Shown one piece after another: positions 1 to 10,382 of a stretch of DNA of 64,000 bases (position 1 is the first letter of the stretch; each line of letters starts with the position of its first letter). Location of the stretch: contig NZ_WNKS01000005.1 in NCBI RefSeq assembly GCF_009720655.1, positions 62,001 to 126,000 on the forward strand, in the 5' to 3' direction. Both the position numbers and the translations under genes were made by a program. A model generated the notes under the pieces. The model did no database searches, was not told the DNA's origin, and saw nothing but the letters and a program-made list of their open reading frames with translations. Source of the DNA: Rhodoblastus acidophilus. Its GTDB lineage: Bacteria > Pseudomonadota > Alphaproteobacteria > Rhizobiales > Beijerinckiaceae.

Positions 1-479
1 GCGCCGCCATCTTCTTCATCACGCTGATCCTGGTGTCGATTGTCACCATCCGCATTTCCGACGCCATTCTCGATTCCAAGATCGGCGCGCTCGACCGCTC
101 CCTCGGCTTCCTGTTCGGGCTGGCGCGCGGGCTGCTGTTGTGCGCCATCGCCTTCATCTTCCTCAACTGGCTCGCGCCCGACGCGGTGAACGGCACGGAC
201 AAGAGCGGGAAAAAGGACTGGCTCGCCAATTCGAAAAGCCTGCCGCTGCTCAAGACCGCCAGCGCCCAGTTGCTCGCCCTGCTGCCTGACGATCCCGACG
301 GCCTGATCAGCAAGCTCAAGAAGTCCAAGCCCGGGGCGGACGAGGCGCCGCCCCAGGACGCCGAAAGCGAGCCGAAGGACGCGCCCGTCACGCCCTCGCC
401 GGTCAAGCCCGAACCGCCCAAGGCCAAGCCCGACGCCGGCGACAAGACCAAGCTCGACCAGCTTATGCGCGGCCGTTGA
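1..479 (+). CDS. cvpA: CvpA family inner-membrane protein, 3' part
   Basis: The frame is open from the window edge, so the true start lies upstream; about 158 C-terminal residues are visible. Two hydrophobic segments can be read (near the edge, ending in ITLILVSIVTI, and around FLFGLARGLLLCAIAFIFL), followed by a hydrophilic tail rich in Pro, Lys, Asp and Glu. CvpA proteins are small polytopic membrane proteins needed for colicin V production and for envelope stress tolerance in other bacteria. In proteobacteria cvpA usually lies just before purF, as here, and this context supports the call. The stop codon lies inside the first unit of a 20-bp tandem repeat. Confidence 0.85.
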   Translation, partial: AAIFFITLILVSIVTIRISDAILDSKIGALDRSLGFLFGLARGLLLCAIAFIFLNWLAPDAVNGTDKSGKKDWLANSKSLPLLKTASAQLLALLPDDPDGLISKLKKSKPGADEAPPQDAESEPKDAPVTPSPVKPEPPKAKPDAGDKTKLDQLMRGR

Positions 480-592
480 TCTTGGCCGCACGCCGTTGAT
501 CTTGGCCGCACGCCGTTGATCTTGGCCGCACGCCGTTGATCTTGGCCGCACGCCGATGTCTCGGCCGCACGCCGATGTCTCGGCCGCATTCA
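475..592. repeat. Tandem repeat between cvpA and purF
   Basis: Four exact 20-bp units (gttgatcttggccgcacgcc) run from 475 to 554. Two diverged 19-bp units of the form gatgtctcggccgcacgcc follow at 555-592, the last one decaying. The cvpA stop codon TGA is formed by the first unit. Confidence 0.95.
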
Positions 593-753
593 GGGCGACT
601 GTTGGGGATGAATTTTTTGTGACCCCTTCCTATTTCGCCCTTGGCGGTTTATTGACCTCTCGAACTTAAACCCGGGCTCGTTTGAGGCGCGTCGCCGCGC
701 TTCTGAACCCAATTCGCGCGCTGACACGACCGGCGCGCGTCGGGAGCGCCGTC

Positions 754-2295
754 ATGAACTGTTCCGAGCTTGACGCAGACTTGGACGCCGAAACCTTGGA
801 CGCCGAAACCTTGGACGCCGAAACCCTGGACGCGATAAAAACCTTGGACGACCTGGATCTGAACGCCGACCGTCTGCGCGAGGAATGCGGGGTGTTCGGC
901 ATCTACGGCCATCCCGAGGCCGCCGCCGTCACCGCGCTCGGCCTGCACGCCCTCCAGCATCGCGGGCAGGAAGCCGCCGGCATCGTCTCCTACGACGGCC
1001 ACCGCTTCAATTCCGAGCGCCGCATGGGCATGGTCGGCGACACCTTTTCGAAGGCGTCCACCATCCAGCGCCTGCCCGGCGACCGCGCCATCGGCCATGT
1101 CCGCTATTCGACCACCGGCGAAACCATTCTGCGCAACGTCCAGCCGCTGTTCGCCGAACTCGATTCGGGCGGTTTCGCCGTCGCCCACAACGGCAATCTC
1201 ACCAACGCGCTGACCATCCGCCGCGACCTGATCCGCGCCGGCGCCATTTATCAGTCGACCTCCGACACCGAGGTGATCCTGCATCTGGTGGCGCGCAGCC
1301 GCAAACATCAGATCGTCGAACGCTTCATCGAGGCGCTGCGCCAGATCGAGGGCGCCTATGCCTTTGTCGCGCTGTCCAACAAGAAACTGATCGGCGCCCG
1401 CGACCCCCTCGGCATCCGTCCGCTGGTGCTCGGCCAGCTCGACGGCCATTACATTCTCGCCTCCGAAACCTGCGCGCTCGACATCATCGGCGCGACTTTT
1501 GTGCGCGACATCGCCAATGGCGAGATCGTGGTGATTTCGGACGAGGGCGTGCAGAGCATAAGGCCGTTTCCGCATCAGCCGGAGCGGCCCTGCATCTTCG
1601 AATACATCTACTTCGCCCGCCCGGATTCCGTGGTCCAGGGCCGCTCGGTCTACAACATCCGCAAGGCCATGGGCGCACAGCTCGCCCACGAAAACCCCAT
1701 CGAGGCCGATGTGGTGGTGCCGGTGCCGGATTCCGGCGTGCCCGCCGCCATCGGCTATTCCCAGGCCTCCGGCATTCCCTTCGAGCTCGGCATCATCCGC
1801 AACCATTATGTCGGGCGCACCTTCATTCAACCGACCCAATCCATCCGGGAATTGGGCGTGCGGATGAAACATTCGGCCAACCGCGCCGTGGTCGAGGGCA
1901 AGCGCATCATCCTCCTGGATGATTCCATCGTGCGCGGCACGACGTCGGTGAAAATCGTGCAGATGATGCGCGACGCCGGCGCCCGCGAGGTGCATTTCCG
2001 CATTTCCTCGCCGCCGATCACCCATCCCGATTATTATGGCATCGACACGCCCGTCCGCGAAAAACTGCTGGCGGCCACCCATACGCTTGAGGAAATGCGC
2101 GAGCTGATCGGCGCGGATTCTCTGGCCTTCCTGTCCGTGGACGGCATCTACAAAGCGATGGGGGTGGGCGCGCGCAATCCTTTGCGCCCGCAATTCACCG
2201 ACCATTGCTTTACCGGGGACTATCCGACCAGTCTCACGGACCTCAAGGGCGCGGACATCAAGACGCAACTGTCCCTTCTCGCCGAAACCGGCTGA
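754..2295 (+). CDS. purF: Amidophosphoribosyltransferase
   Basis: Catalyses the first committed step of purine synthesis: PRPP plus glutamine gives phosphoribosylamine. From the ATG at 754 the protein has 513 residues. Residues 1-44 form an acidic propeptide, after which Cys45 (context REECGVFGIYGH) is the expected N-terminal nucleophile of the class II glutamine amidotransferase domain once the propeptide is removed. The phosphoribosyltransferase domain carries the PRPP loop LLDDSIVRGTT near residue 388. A TTG at 682 would add 24 residues with no family support, so the ATG was chosen. The propeptide contains LDAET three times in tandem and is much longer than the one or about eleven residues of the E. 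coli and Bacillus enzymes. It follows cvpA, the usual neighbour. Confidence 0.95.
   Translation: MNCSELDADLDAETLDAETLDAETLDAIKTLDDLDLNADRLREECGVFGIYGHPEAAAVTALGLHALQHRGQEAAGIVSYDGHRFNSERRMGMVGDTFSKASTIQRLPGDRAIGHVRYSTTGETILRNVQPLFAELDSGGFAVAHNGNLTNALTIRRDLIRAGAIYQSTSDTEVILHLVARSRKHQIVERFIEALRQIEGAYAFVALSNKKLIGARDPLGIRPLVLGQLDGHYILASETCALDIIGATFVRDIANGEIVVISDEGVQSIRPFPHQPERPCIFEYIYFARPDSVVQGRSVYNIRKAMGAQLAHENPIEADVVVPVPDSGVPAAIGYSQASGIPFELGIIRNHYVGRTFIQPTQSIRELGVRMKHSANRAVVEGKRIILLDDSIVRGTTSVKIVQMMRDAGAREVHFRISSPPITHPDYYGIDTPVREKLLAATHTLEEMRELIGADSLAFLSVDGIYKAMGVGARNPLRPQFTDHCFTGDYPTSLTDLKGADIKTQLSLLAETG
781..840 (+). repeat. 15-bp tandem repeat inside the purF propeptide
   Basis: Three exact copies of ttggacgccgaaacc (781-825) are followed by a degenerate unit (ctggacgcgataaaa). 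The unit length is a multiple of three, so copy-number change would keep purF in frame and only lengthen or shorten the propeptide. Confidence 0.95.
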
Positions 2296-2315
2296 TATTT
2301 CCCATGGAGTTTGTC

Positions 2316-3065
2316 ATGTCCGACGCAACCCCGCTCGACGGGCGGATCGCACTTGTCACCGGCGCCTCTCGCGGCATTGGCCGGGCGGTGGCGCTGGAGC
2401 TGGGCCGCCGGGGCGCCCATGTGGTGGCGCTGGCGCGCACCCAGGGCGCGCTGGAGGAGCTCGACGACGAGATTCGCAAACTGGGCGGCGAGGCGACGCT
2501 GGTTCCTTGCGATATCAAGGATTTCGACGCGCTCGACCGTCTCGGCGCGGCGCTGCACGAGCGCTGGGGACGGCTCGACATTTTCGTCGCCAACGCCGGC
2601 ATTCTGGGATCGCTCACGCCGATCGCCCATTGCGACCCCGACAAGTGGGAACAGGTTTTTGCAATTAATGTCACCGCCAACCAGCGCCTGCTGCGTTCGC
2701 TCGACATGCTGTTGCGCGCCTCGGACGCCGGCCGCGTGGCGGCGCTGACCTCGGGCGTGGCGCAAAAGGTCCGCGCCTTCTGGGGCCCCTATGCCGCGTC
2801 GAAGGCCGCGCTGGAGGCGATGGTGCGCGCCTATGCCGCCGAAACCGAAAACGTCTCCGCCGTGAAGGCGATGCTGGTCAATCCCGGCCCGCTGCGCACG
2901 AAAATGCGCGCCGCCGCCATGCCGGGCGAGGATCCGGGAACCTTGAAATCGCCGGAAGATTTCGCCCCCAGGCTCGCGGACCTGTGCGCGCCGGGTTGGA
3001 CGCAAACCGGAAAGCTCTATGACTTCCCCACGGACAAGGTGTTGAGTTTTCAAGCGCCGGCCTGA
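2316..3065 (+). CDS. Short-chain dehydrogenase/reductase
   Basis: A 249-residue classical SDR oxidoreductase. The N-terminal Rossmann motif TGASRGIG binds NAD(P), NAG (in VANAGIL) is the structural motif, and the catalytic set appears as a Ser in ALTSG followed by YAASK. ATG at 2316 is preferred over ATG at 2304 because GGAG at 2305-2308 then sits seven bases upstream as a ribosome binding site. It begins 20 bases after purF and is probably co-transcribed. The substrate cannot be told from sequence; the association with purF recurs in alphaproteobacteria, but no purine role is shown. Confidence 0.88.
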   Translation: MSDATPLDGRIALVTGASRGIGRAVALELGRRGAHVVALARTQGALEELDDEIRKLGGEATLVPCDIKDFDALDRLGAALHERWGRLDIFVANAGILGSLTPIAHCDPDKWEQVFAINVTANQRLLRSLDMLLRASDAGRVAALTSGVAQKVRAFWGPYAASKAALEAMVRAYAAETENVSAVKAMLVNPGPLRTKMRAAAMPGEDPGTLKSPEDFAPRLADLCAPGWTQTGKLYDFPTDKVLSFQAPA

Positions 3066-3483
3066 GATTTTCGCGCTCGTCACGCGGGACAATGATGTCG
3101 CCCTCGCCATGAGCCGCCCGCCGCCTTCATACGATTTCCGAACGATCAGTTCGGAAATCGTATTCCGCTCGCGCCAAAATCCGCCATTCGCCTGAAGGAT
3201 TTCCGCGCGATTTCGTTTTCGCGGATCGCGAAGCGATCTTGCGGAAACCGTATCAAACGGCGGGCGGCCAGGGTCGGCAAGCTCGCGTTAACCGTAAGCC
3301 GCGCCACGACGGCGCGGAACGCCTGAGTCTGAAATCACGTCAAGACTGCATTAAGCCAGCAGGGCGCAACGTGGACGCGCCGGCATGAGACCGGCCCGGC
3401 GTCCGCGCGCCGGAACGACCGATCAACGGCCGTTGTCGTCATCAGGACGGCGTCCGCGGGCAGGCCCTCGGACCGCCGCCCCG
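3066..3483. other. Intergenic region holding a MITE-like element
   Basis: This 418-base gap between the SDR gene and the hybrid kinase holds one copy of the 125-bp dispersed palindromic element (3129-3253). The rest is GC-rich with no convincing small gene. The promoter of the kinase operon should lie in the last 200 bases, but no clear -35/-10 pair was seen. Confidence 0.7.
3129..3253 (+). repeat. MITE-like 125-bp element, copy 1
   Basis: Starts with a near-perfect palindrome (15-bp arms ATACGATTTCCGAAC / GTTCGGAAATCGTAT around GATCA) and ends in CGGAAACCGTAT, which is an inverted copy of the left end with one mismatch. Near-identical 125-bp copies occur at 30005-30129 (same orientation) and 31730-31854 (inverted). 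No coding capacity. Confidence 0.9.
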
Positions 3484-6105
<2,622 letters not shown>

Positions 6106-6119
6106 AAGCGCCTCATCTC

Positions 6120-6557
6120 ATGACCGACCGCACCCCCGCCTGTCTCACCCGCCTGCTGGTGGTCGACGACGACCTCATCCAGCGCCGCCTCGTCGCAAAA
6201 ATCGCGGCCCAGGTTAACCATCAGGTCACGGAGGCCGATTCCGTGGCGGCGGCGGAGGCTGTTCTCGCGCGCGCCGCCCAAACCGGAGCCCCGATCGATT
6301 GCGTTACCGTCGATCTTGGCCTGGGCGACGGTCTGGGCGCCGACGTGCTTCATCTCATCGCGGACCATTGTCCGCAGGCGCAGGTGCTGCTCGTCACAGG
6401 CGCGTCCGGCCGCCCGCTGCAAGACACATTGCAAGTCGCGCGCGAGACCCGGCTTGAGATCCACGATGTCTTCATCAAGCCGGTCGACCTCGTCGCCCTG
6501 CGCGCGTCCCTGTGGCGGGCGCGCGAAGTTTTATGGGCGAAGCGCGACGCGCCGTAA
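6120..6557 (+). CDS. Single-domain response regulator
   Basis: A 145-residue stand-alone receiver protein. It carries the acidic pocket DDD near residues 16-18, phospho-acceptor Asp65 (VTVDLGLGDG), the switch Thr in LLVTGASG and the conserved Lys in FIKPVDL. There is no output domain, so it probably signals by protein contact or passes phosphate to another HPt protein. Placed 14 bases after the hybrid kinase in the same direction, it is the probable partner of that kinase. The protein contacted downstream cannot be told from this window. Confidence 0.9.
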   Translation: MTDRTPACLTRLLVVDDDLIQRRLVAKIAAQVNHQVTEADSVAAAEAVLARAAQTGAPIDCVTVDLGLGDGLGADVLHLIADHCPQAQVLLVTGASGRPLQDTLQVARETRLEIHDVFIKPVDLVALRASLWRAREVLWAKRDAP

Positions 6558-6724
6558 TTCCCACTCCCTGCCTGCCCGCAGAGTGGGCGCCGCACCCTGC
6601 CGCCGCCCAAGCGCAGCCGTTGACGCGGATCAAACGGCCGCGGCCACGGCGATGCTATGAAACGCCTTTCCGGCAGGCGGCGGCGCGAATCGTCCATGCC
6701 GGCGGTTTTTCACGGAGTCATTTC

Positions 6725-7069
6725 ATGCGAACGCCATTGATCCGGGCCATGATCCCCGTCCTTCTCCTGGCGACAGCGCCGGCCGCGACCGCCGGCCAAT
6801 GGGTCAAGGTCAACGGCATCGGCGCCAAAGCCGACTGCGCCAATCTGGTGGAGTGGAAGGAGAAGGACAAACCGTCCTACGAAAAAGCCTTGCAATGGCA
6901 GCTCGGCTATCTCTCATCCGCCGCGTTGAATCTGCCGAAAATCGACCCGATGAAGAATCTGGACGAGGAGGAGGTCGTGCGCTGGCTCTCGAATTACTGC
7001 ACCAATCACCTCGAGCTGAACCTCAGCGAGGTCGCCGACAAGTTTTTGAAAGATCATCGGCGAAACTGA
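6725..7069 (+). CDS. Small exported HdeA-like protein
   Basis: A 114-residue protein with a clear signal peptide (cleavage likely after ATAG or near it, about residue 24) and a helical mature part of about 90 residues with two cysteines (KADCANL and SNYCTNHL) that could form one disulfide. Size, two-cysteine pattern and periplasmic targeting resemble the HdeA/HdeB acid-stress chaperone family, but identity to that family cannot be checked here. ATG at 6725 has an upstream GGAG-like site. It follows the two-component genes by 167 bases and may be independently transcribed. Confidence 0.65.
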   Translation: MRTPLIRAMIPVLLLATAPAATAGQWVKVNGIGAKADCANLVEWKEKDKPSYEKALQWQLGYLSSAALNLPKIDPMKNLDEEEVVRWLSNYCTNHLELNLSEVADKFLKDHRRN

Positions 7070-7070
7070 A

Positions 7071-7092
7071 CGCGCGGCCCGCAGGCCGCGCG
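7071..7092. terminator. Hairpin between convergent genes
   Basis: A perfect 9-bp stem (cgcgcggcc / ggccgcgcg, loop cgca) lies between the stop codons of the HdeA-like gene (+) and hom (-). There is no T tract, so terminator activity in both directions is an inference from position. Confidence 0.5.
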
Positions 7093-7097
7093 ACGCC

Positions 7098-8393
7098 TCA
7101 CTCGCGCTCGATGCGGATGACCTGCGGCTTTTCCGCGATATGGCCGTCGGCGACGATCGCCGCCAGCGCCTCGCGGATGCTCACCTCCGTGGTCGCGTAG
7201 GTGACGAGCACCACGGGAACGACGCTGTCGTCCTCGCCGGGCCGGCGCTGCACGATGCTTTCCAGCGAAATCCCGCGATCCGCCATGCGCTGGGCGATGG
7301 CCGCCGCCGCGCCAATGTGGTTGCGCGCCGCCAGCCGGATGTAATAGCCGCCCTCGTGGCGCTGCATCGGCGACTTTTCGGCGCTCGCAAGATGGCCGAC
7401 CGGCAGGCCGAACGGCGCGCTGCGAATTCCGCGCGCGATGTCGGCGATATCGGCGACGACAGCCGAGGCCGTGGCCATGCCGCCGGCGCCGGGGCCGACC
7501 AAGGTGAGTTCGTTGACCGCGTCGGCGTCGACCGTCACCGCATTGGTCACCCCCATCACCTGGGCGATGGGCGAGGACAGCGGCACCATGGTCGGATGCA
7601 CCCGTTGCTCGACGCCATGAGGCGTGCGCTGCGCCACGCCCAACAGTTTGACGCGGAACCCAAGCTCCTCCGCCGCCTTAAGATCGGCGAGCGAAATGTC
7701 CTGGATGCCCTCGATGGAGATGTTTTCGGCGTCGAGTTTCACGCCAAAGGCCAGCGACGCCAAAATGGCGAGCTTGTGGGCGGTGTCAAAACCGCCGATA
7801 TCAAACGTCGGGTCGGCCTCGGCATAGCCGAGCTTTTGCGCATCGGCGAGGCATTCGGCGAAGCTCAAGCCCTCCAGCTCCATGCGCGACAGGATGTAAT
7901 TGCAGGTGCCGTTCAAAATGCCATAGACGCGGGCGATGCTGTTGCCGGCGAGGCCTTCGCGCAGCGTCTTGACGATGGGAATGCCGCCTGCCACGGACGC
8001 CTCGAAGGCCAGCGCCGCACGCGTGTTTTCCGCCAGCGCCGCCAGCTCCAGCCCGTGTTTGGCGAGCAAGGCCTTGTTGGCGGTGACCACCGATTTTCCC
8101 GCCGTGAGCGCCGCCGTGACGCTTTTGCGCGCCGCGCCCTCGTCGCCGCCGATCAGCTCGACAAAAAGATCGATGGAGTCGGATTGCGCCAGCGCCGCCG
8201 GGTCCGAGAAAAACGCCACGCCGGAGAGATCGACGCCGCGGTCGCGGTGGGGGTCGCGCGCGGAGACGCCGGTGACCTTTATGGCGCGGCCTGTGCGGGC
8301 GGCAAGGTCCTGCGCTTGGGCGTGCAGCAGGCGCGTCACCGACGCCCCCACCGTTCCCAGACCGGCAATGCCGACGCGTAAAACCTTGTCCAT
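7098..8393 (-). CDS. hom: Homoserine dehydrogenase
   Basis: Reduces aspartate semialdehyde to homoserine in threonine and methionine synthesis. The protein has 431 residues. The N-terminal NAD(P)-binding motif is GIAGLGTVGASV. The catalytic and dimerisation domain carries GILNGTCNYILSRME and the lysine-containing segment GFDTAHKLAIL. A C-terminal ACT-like regulatory domain starts after about residue 345 (YYIRLAARNHIGAAAAIAQ). Length and domain order match the stand-alone ACT-containing enzymes. Start ATG at 8393. The dGTPase gene lies 63 bases upstream on the same strand, so the two may share a transcript. Confidence 0.95.
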   Translation of the reverse strand: MDKVLRVGIAGLGTVGASVTRLLHAQAQDLAARTGRAIKVTGVSARDPHRDRGVDLSGVAFFSDPAALAQSDSIDLFVELIGGDEGAARKSVTAALTAGKSVVTANKALLAKHGLELAALAENTRAALAFEASVAGGIPIVKTLREGLAGNSIARVYGILNGTCNYILSRMELEGLSFAECLADAQKLGYAEADPTFDIGGFDTAHKLAILASLAFGVKLDAENISIEGIQDISLADLKAAEELGFRVKLLGVAQRTPHGVEQRVHPTMVPLSSPIAQVMGVTNAVTVDADAVNELTLVGPGAGGMATASAVVADIADIARGIRSAPFGLPVGHLASAEKSPMQRHEGGYYIRLAARNHIGAAAAIAQRMADRGISLESIVQRRPGEDDSVVPVVLVTYATTEVSIREALAAIVADGHIAEKPQVIRIERE

Positions 8394-8456
8394 GTTCCAA
8401 CCCCCAAGAATGCTCCCGGCTTGTGCCTCATTTTCGGGGGGCGATCAATGCGAACG

Positions 8457-9692
8457 TCAGTCCGGGCCCGCGCCGCCCTTGAGCAGCCGGCGCGCCTGCC
8501 CGACGGCGTAAACATCGGTCATGCCCGCGATGTAATCCGCGACAATCCGCGCCCTGCCCGCCTCATCGCGCGCGCGCGCCTGACTTGCCCAGGGCTCGGA
8601 CATGTCCCCGGGTTCGGCGCGGAAATGCGCGAACAGGCCGCCGACCACCTTTTGCGCGTGCCGCCACACCGGCAGCACCGCGCTGTGGCGGTACATGCGC
8701 GTGAACAGGAATTCGCGCAAAATTTTCAAATCGGCCCACTTTTCCGCCGAGAAGGCGATCACCGGCGCGCCCGCCAGCGCGATGGCGCGCGGGCTCACGG
8801 GTTTCAGCGCGTCGAGCCGCGCCGCGCTCTCCGCGAAAACGTCCTCGACCAGCCGGGTGATCACCCGCCGCGTCAATTCGTGGATCAGCCGCTGCGGCTC
8901 CAGGCCGGGATGGCGCGCGTCGATCTCCTCCAGCAGCGCGCGGGTGAACGGAACGTCGCGCAGATCGTCCGGCGCGAACAGGTTGGCGCGCAAGCCGTCG
9001 TCGATGTCATGGGCGTTGTAGGCGATGTCGTCGGCGAGCGCCGCGCATTGCGCCTCCGCGCTGGCGTGCTCGGTCAGCCGCATGTCGAAGGCGCCGTTGA
9101 ACTCGAGAAGATAGCGGCTGATCCCCGCCTTTTCGTAACGCGGCGCCGGCGCGCCGTCCGGGCGCAACAGCGGCCCGTTGTGCTTGACCAGCCCCTCCAG
9201 CGTCTCGGCGCAGAGATTGAGGCCGTCCCATTCGGCGTAGCGCCGCTCCAGCTTGGTGACGATCCGCAGGGTTTGCGCATTGTGGTCGAAGCCGCCGTAA
9301 GGCTTCATGCAGTCGTCCAGCACTTCCTCGCCGGCATGACCAAAACAGGCGTGGCCCAGGTCGTGGCCGAGCGCAGTGGCTTCGGCGAGGTCCTCGTCGA
9401 GCCTCAAGCCGCGCGCCAGGGCGCGGGCGATCTGCGCCACCTCCATCGTATGAGTGAGGCGGGTGCGAAAATGGTCGCCTTCCAGCGTGATGAACACCTG
9501 CGTCTTGTGGGCGAGGCGGCGGAAGGCGGTGGAATGGATGATGCGGTCGCGGTCGCGCTGAAAATTTCCGCGCGTCGGCGACGGCGGTTCGGCGAACAAC
9601 CGCCCCCGGCTGGCGCGCCAGTCCTGGGCGAAGGGAGCGAGCGCGAAGGTGGGAATGGACAAGAGGGGGTTCCGATCAATCGTTGGCGTCAC
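8457..9692 (-). CDS. dgt: Deoxyguanosinetriphosphate triphosphohydrolase-like protein
   Basis: An HD-domain dNTP triphosphohydrolase that converts dGTP or other dNTPs to nucleoside and tripolyphosphate. Conserved parts are the family signature SPTRGNFQRDRDRIIHS, followed by FRRLAHKTQVF, the metal-binding H..HD set (TRLTHTMEVAQIAR, ALGHDLGHACFGHAGE) and a later Asp in LADDIAYNAHD. No ATG is available at the 5' end. GTG at 9692, TTG at 9701 and TTG at 9662 are all possible; the first is given, but the family usually starts close before the SRG segment, so TTG at 9662 is a real alternative. A perfect palindrome lies directly upstream of the GTG. Confidence 0.9.
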   Translation of the reverse strand: MTPTIDRNPLLSIPTFALAPFAQDWRASRGRLFAEPPSPTRGNFQRDRDRIIHSTAFRRLAHKTQVFITLEGDHFRTRLTHTMEVAQIARALARGLRLDEDLAEATALGHDLGHACFGHAGEEVLDDCMKPYGGFDHNAQTLRIVTKLERRYAEWDGLNLCAETLEGLVKHNGPLLRPDGAPAPRYEKAGISRYLLEFNGAFDMRLTEHASAEAQCAALADDIAYNAHDIDDGLRANLFAPDDLRDVPFTRALLEEIDARHPGLEPQRLIHELTRRVITRLVEDVFAESAARLDALKPVSPRAIALAGAPVIAFSAEKWADLKILREFLFTRMYRHSAVLPVWRHAQKVVGGLFAHFRAEPGDMSEPWASQARARDEAGRARIVADYIAGMTDVYAVGQARRLLKGGAGPD

Positions 9693-9693
9693 T

Positions 9694-9735
9694 CTAAGCA
9701 AACATTCGTTGGTCGCCCAACGAATGTTTGCTTAG
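9694..9735. promoter_or_regulatory. Long perfect palindrome at the dgt 5' end
   Basis: 19-bp arms (ctaagcaaacattcgttgg and its exact complement) surround the four-base centre tcgc. It sits in the divergent region between dgt (-) and erpA (+), next to or overlapping the candidate dgt starts. It could be an operator or a 5' RNA hairpin; it has no T tract for a terminator and lies upstream of both genes. Confidence 0.75.
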
Positions 9736-9950
9736 GTTCCTCTGCTTTCGCAGGATTCTTATGCGAAAACCGGCGGCCACTTTTCGGCAATCCTGCTTGG
9801 CGACGCGGCCGGCGAATGCCATCGGCGCGGTTTTTCGCCCGCGCCTCTCCGGCCGTCTCCGGAAAGCCATGCAACGGCAATGGATCGACGCGACGCATTG
9901 ATCCCGGCGGCGCGCGGGACTATCTCTCCTTCAGACACAGGAGAGCCTTC

Positions 9951-10292
9951 ATGACCGATGCGCAACAGGGCGAGATCGTCGCCACCGAGGCGGCGAAAAA
10001 ACGCGTCGCCGAAATCCTGCGCGACGAGCCCGAGGGCTCCTGGCTGCGCATCAGCGTCACCGGCGGCGGCTGTTCAGGCTTCCAGTACAATTTCGACATC
10101 GCGCAAGCCGCCGAGGCCGACGACCTGATCCTCGGCGAGGGCGAGGCCCGCATCGCCGTGGATCGGATCGCGCTCGACTTCATGCAGGGGGCGAAGATCG
10201 ATTTCGTCGACGACCTCATGGGCTCGTCGTTTCGCGTGGAGAACCCCAACGCGACCGCCTCGTGCGGCTGCGGAACAAGTTTTGCGGTCTGA
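9951..10292 (+). CDS. erpA: Iron-sulfur cluster insertion protein, HesB/IscA type
   Basis: A 113-residue A-type carrier that delivers Fe-S clusters to apoproteins. The three ligand cysteines are in GGCSGFQY and the C-terminal CGCGTSF. Family length is about 105-120 residues. ATG at 9951 has GGAG nine bases upstream. It is alone here, separate from suf or isc genes, which is usual for ErpA. It stands divergent to dgt, an arrangement seen in many alphaproteobacteria. ErpA rather than IscA/SufA is inferred from this context, not proven by sequence. Confidence 0.85.
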   Translation: MTDAQQGEIVATEAAKKRVAEILRDEPEGSWLRISVTGGGCSGFQYNFDIAQAAEADDLILGEGEARIAVDRIALDFMQGAKIDFVDDLMGSSFRVENPNATASCGCGTSFAV

Positions 10293-10330
10293 CGCCAAAA
10301 CCTCTACAGCGAACATTCCGATCCGAATCG

Positions 10331-10364
10331 CGGCGCCCCCGGCCAAGACAAGCCGGGGTCGCCG
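10331..10364. terminator. GC-rich hairpin between erpA and opgC
   Basis: A 13-bp stem with one mismatch (cggcgcccccggc with gccggggtcgccg) and an eight-base loop lies 38 bases after the erpA stop. No T tract follows, so it may end erpA transcription only weakly or be a repetitive palindrome. Confidence 0.45.
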
Positions 10365-10382
10365 AACAACGGCAGGCATGGC

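Noticed and set aside
475-592. CRISPR array
   Set aside because: Units are directly adjacent without spacers; it is a simple tandem repeat.
649-2268. Long open frame antisense to purF
   Set aside because: The frame mirrors a strongly conserved enzyme gene; high G+C makes antisense frames stay open. Its protein is Gly/His/Arg-rich without any family feature.
9694-9735. Intrinsic terminator
   Set aside because: It lies upstream of both flanking genes and has no T tract.
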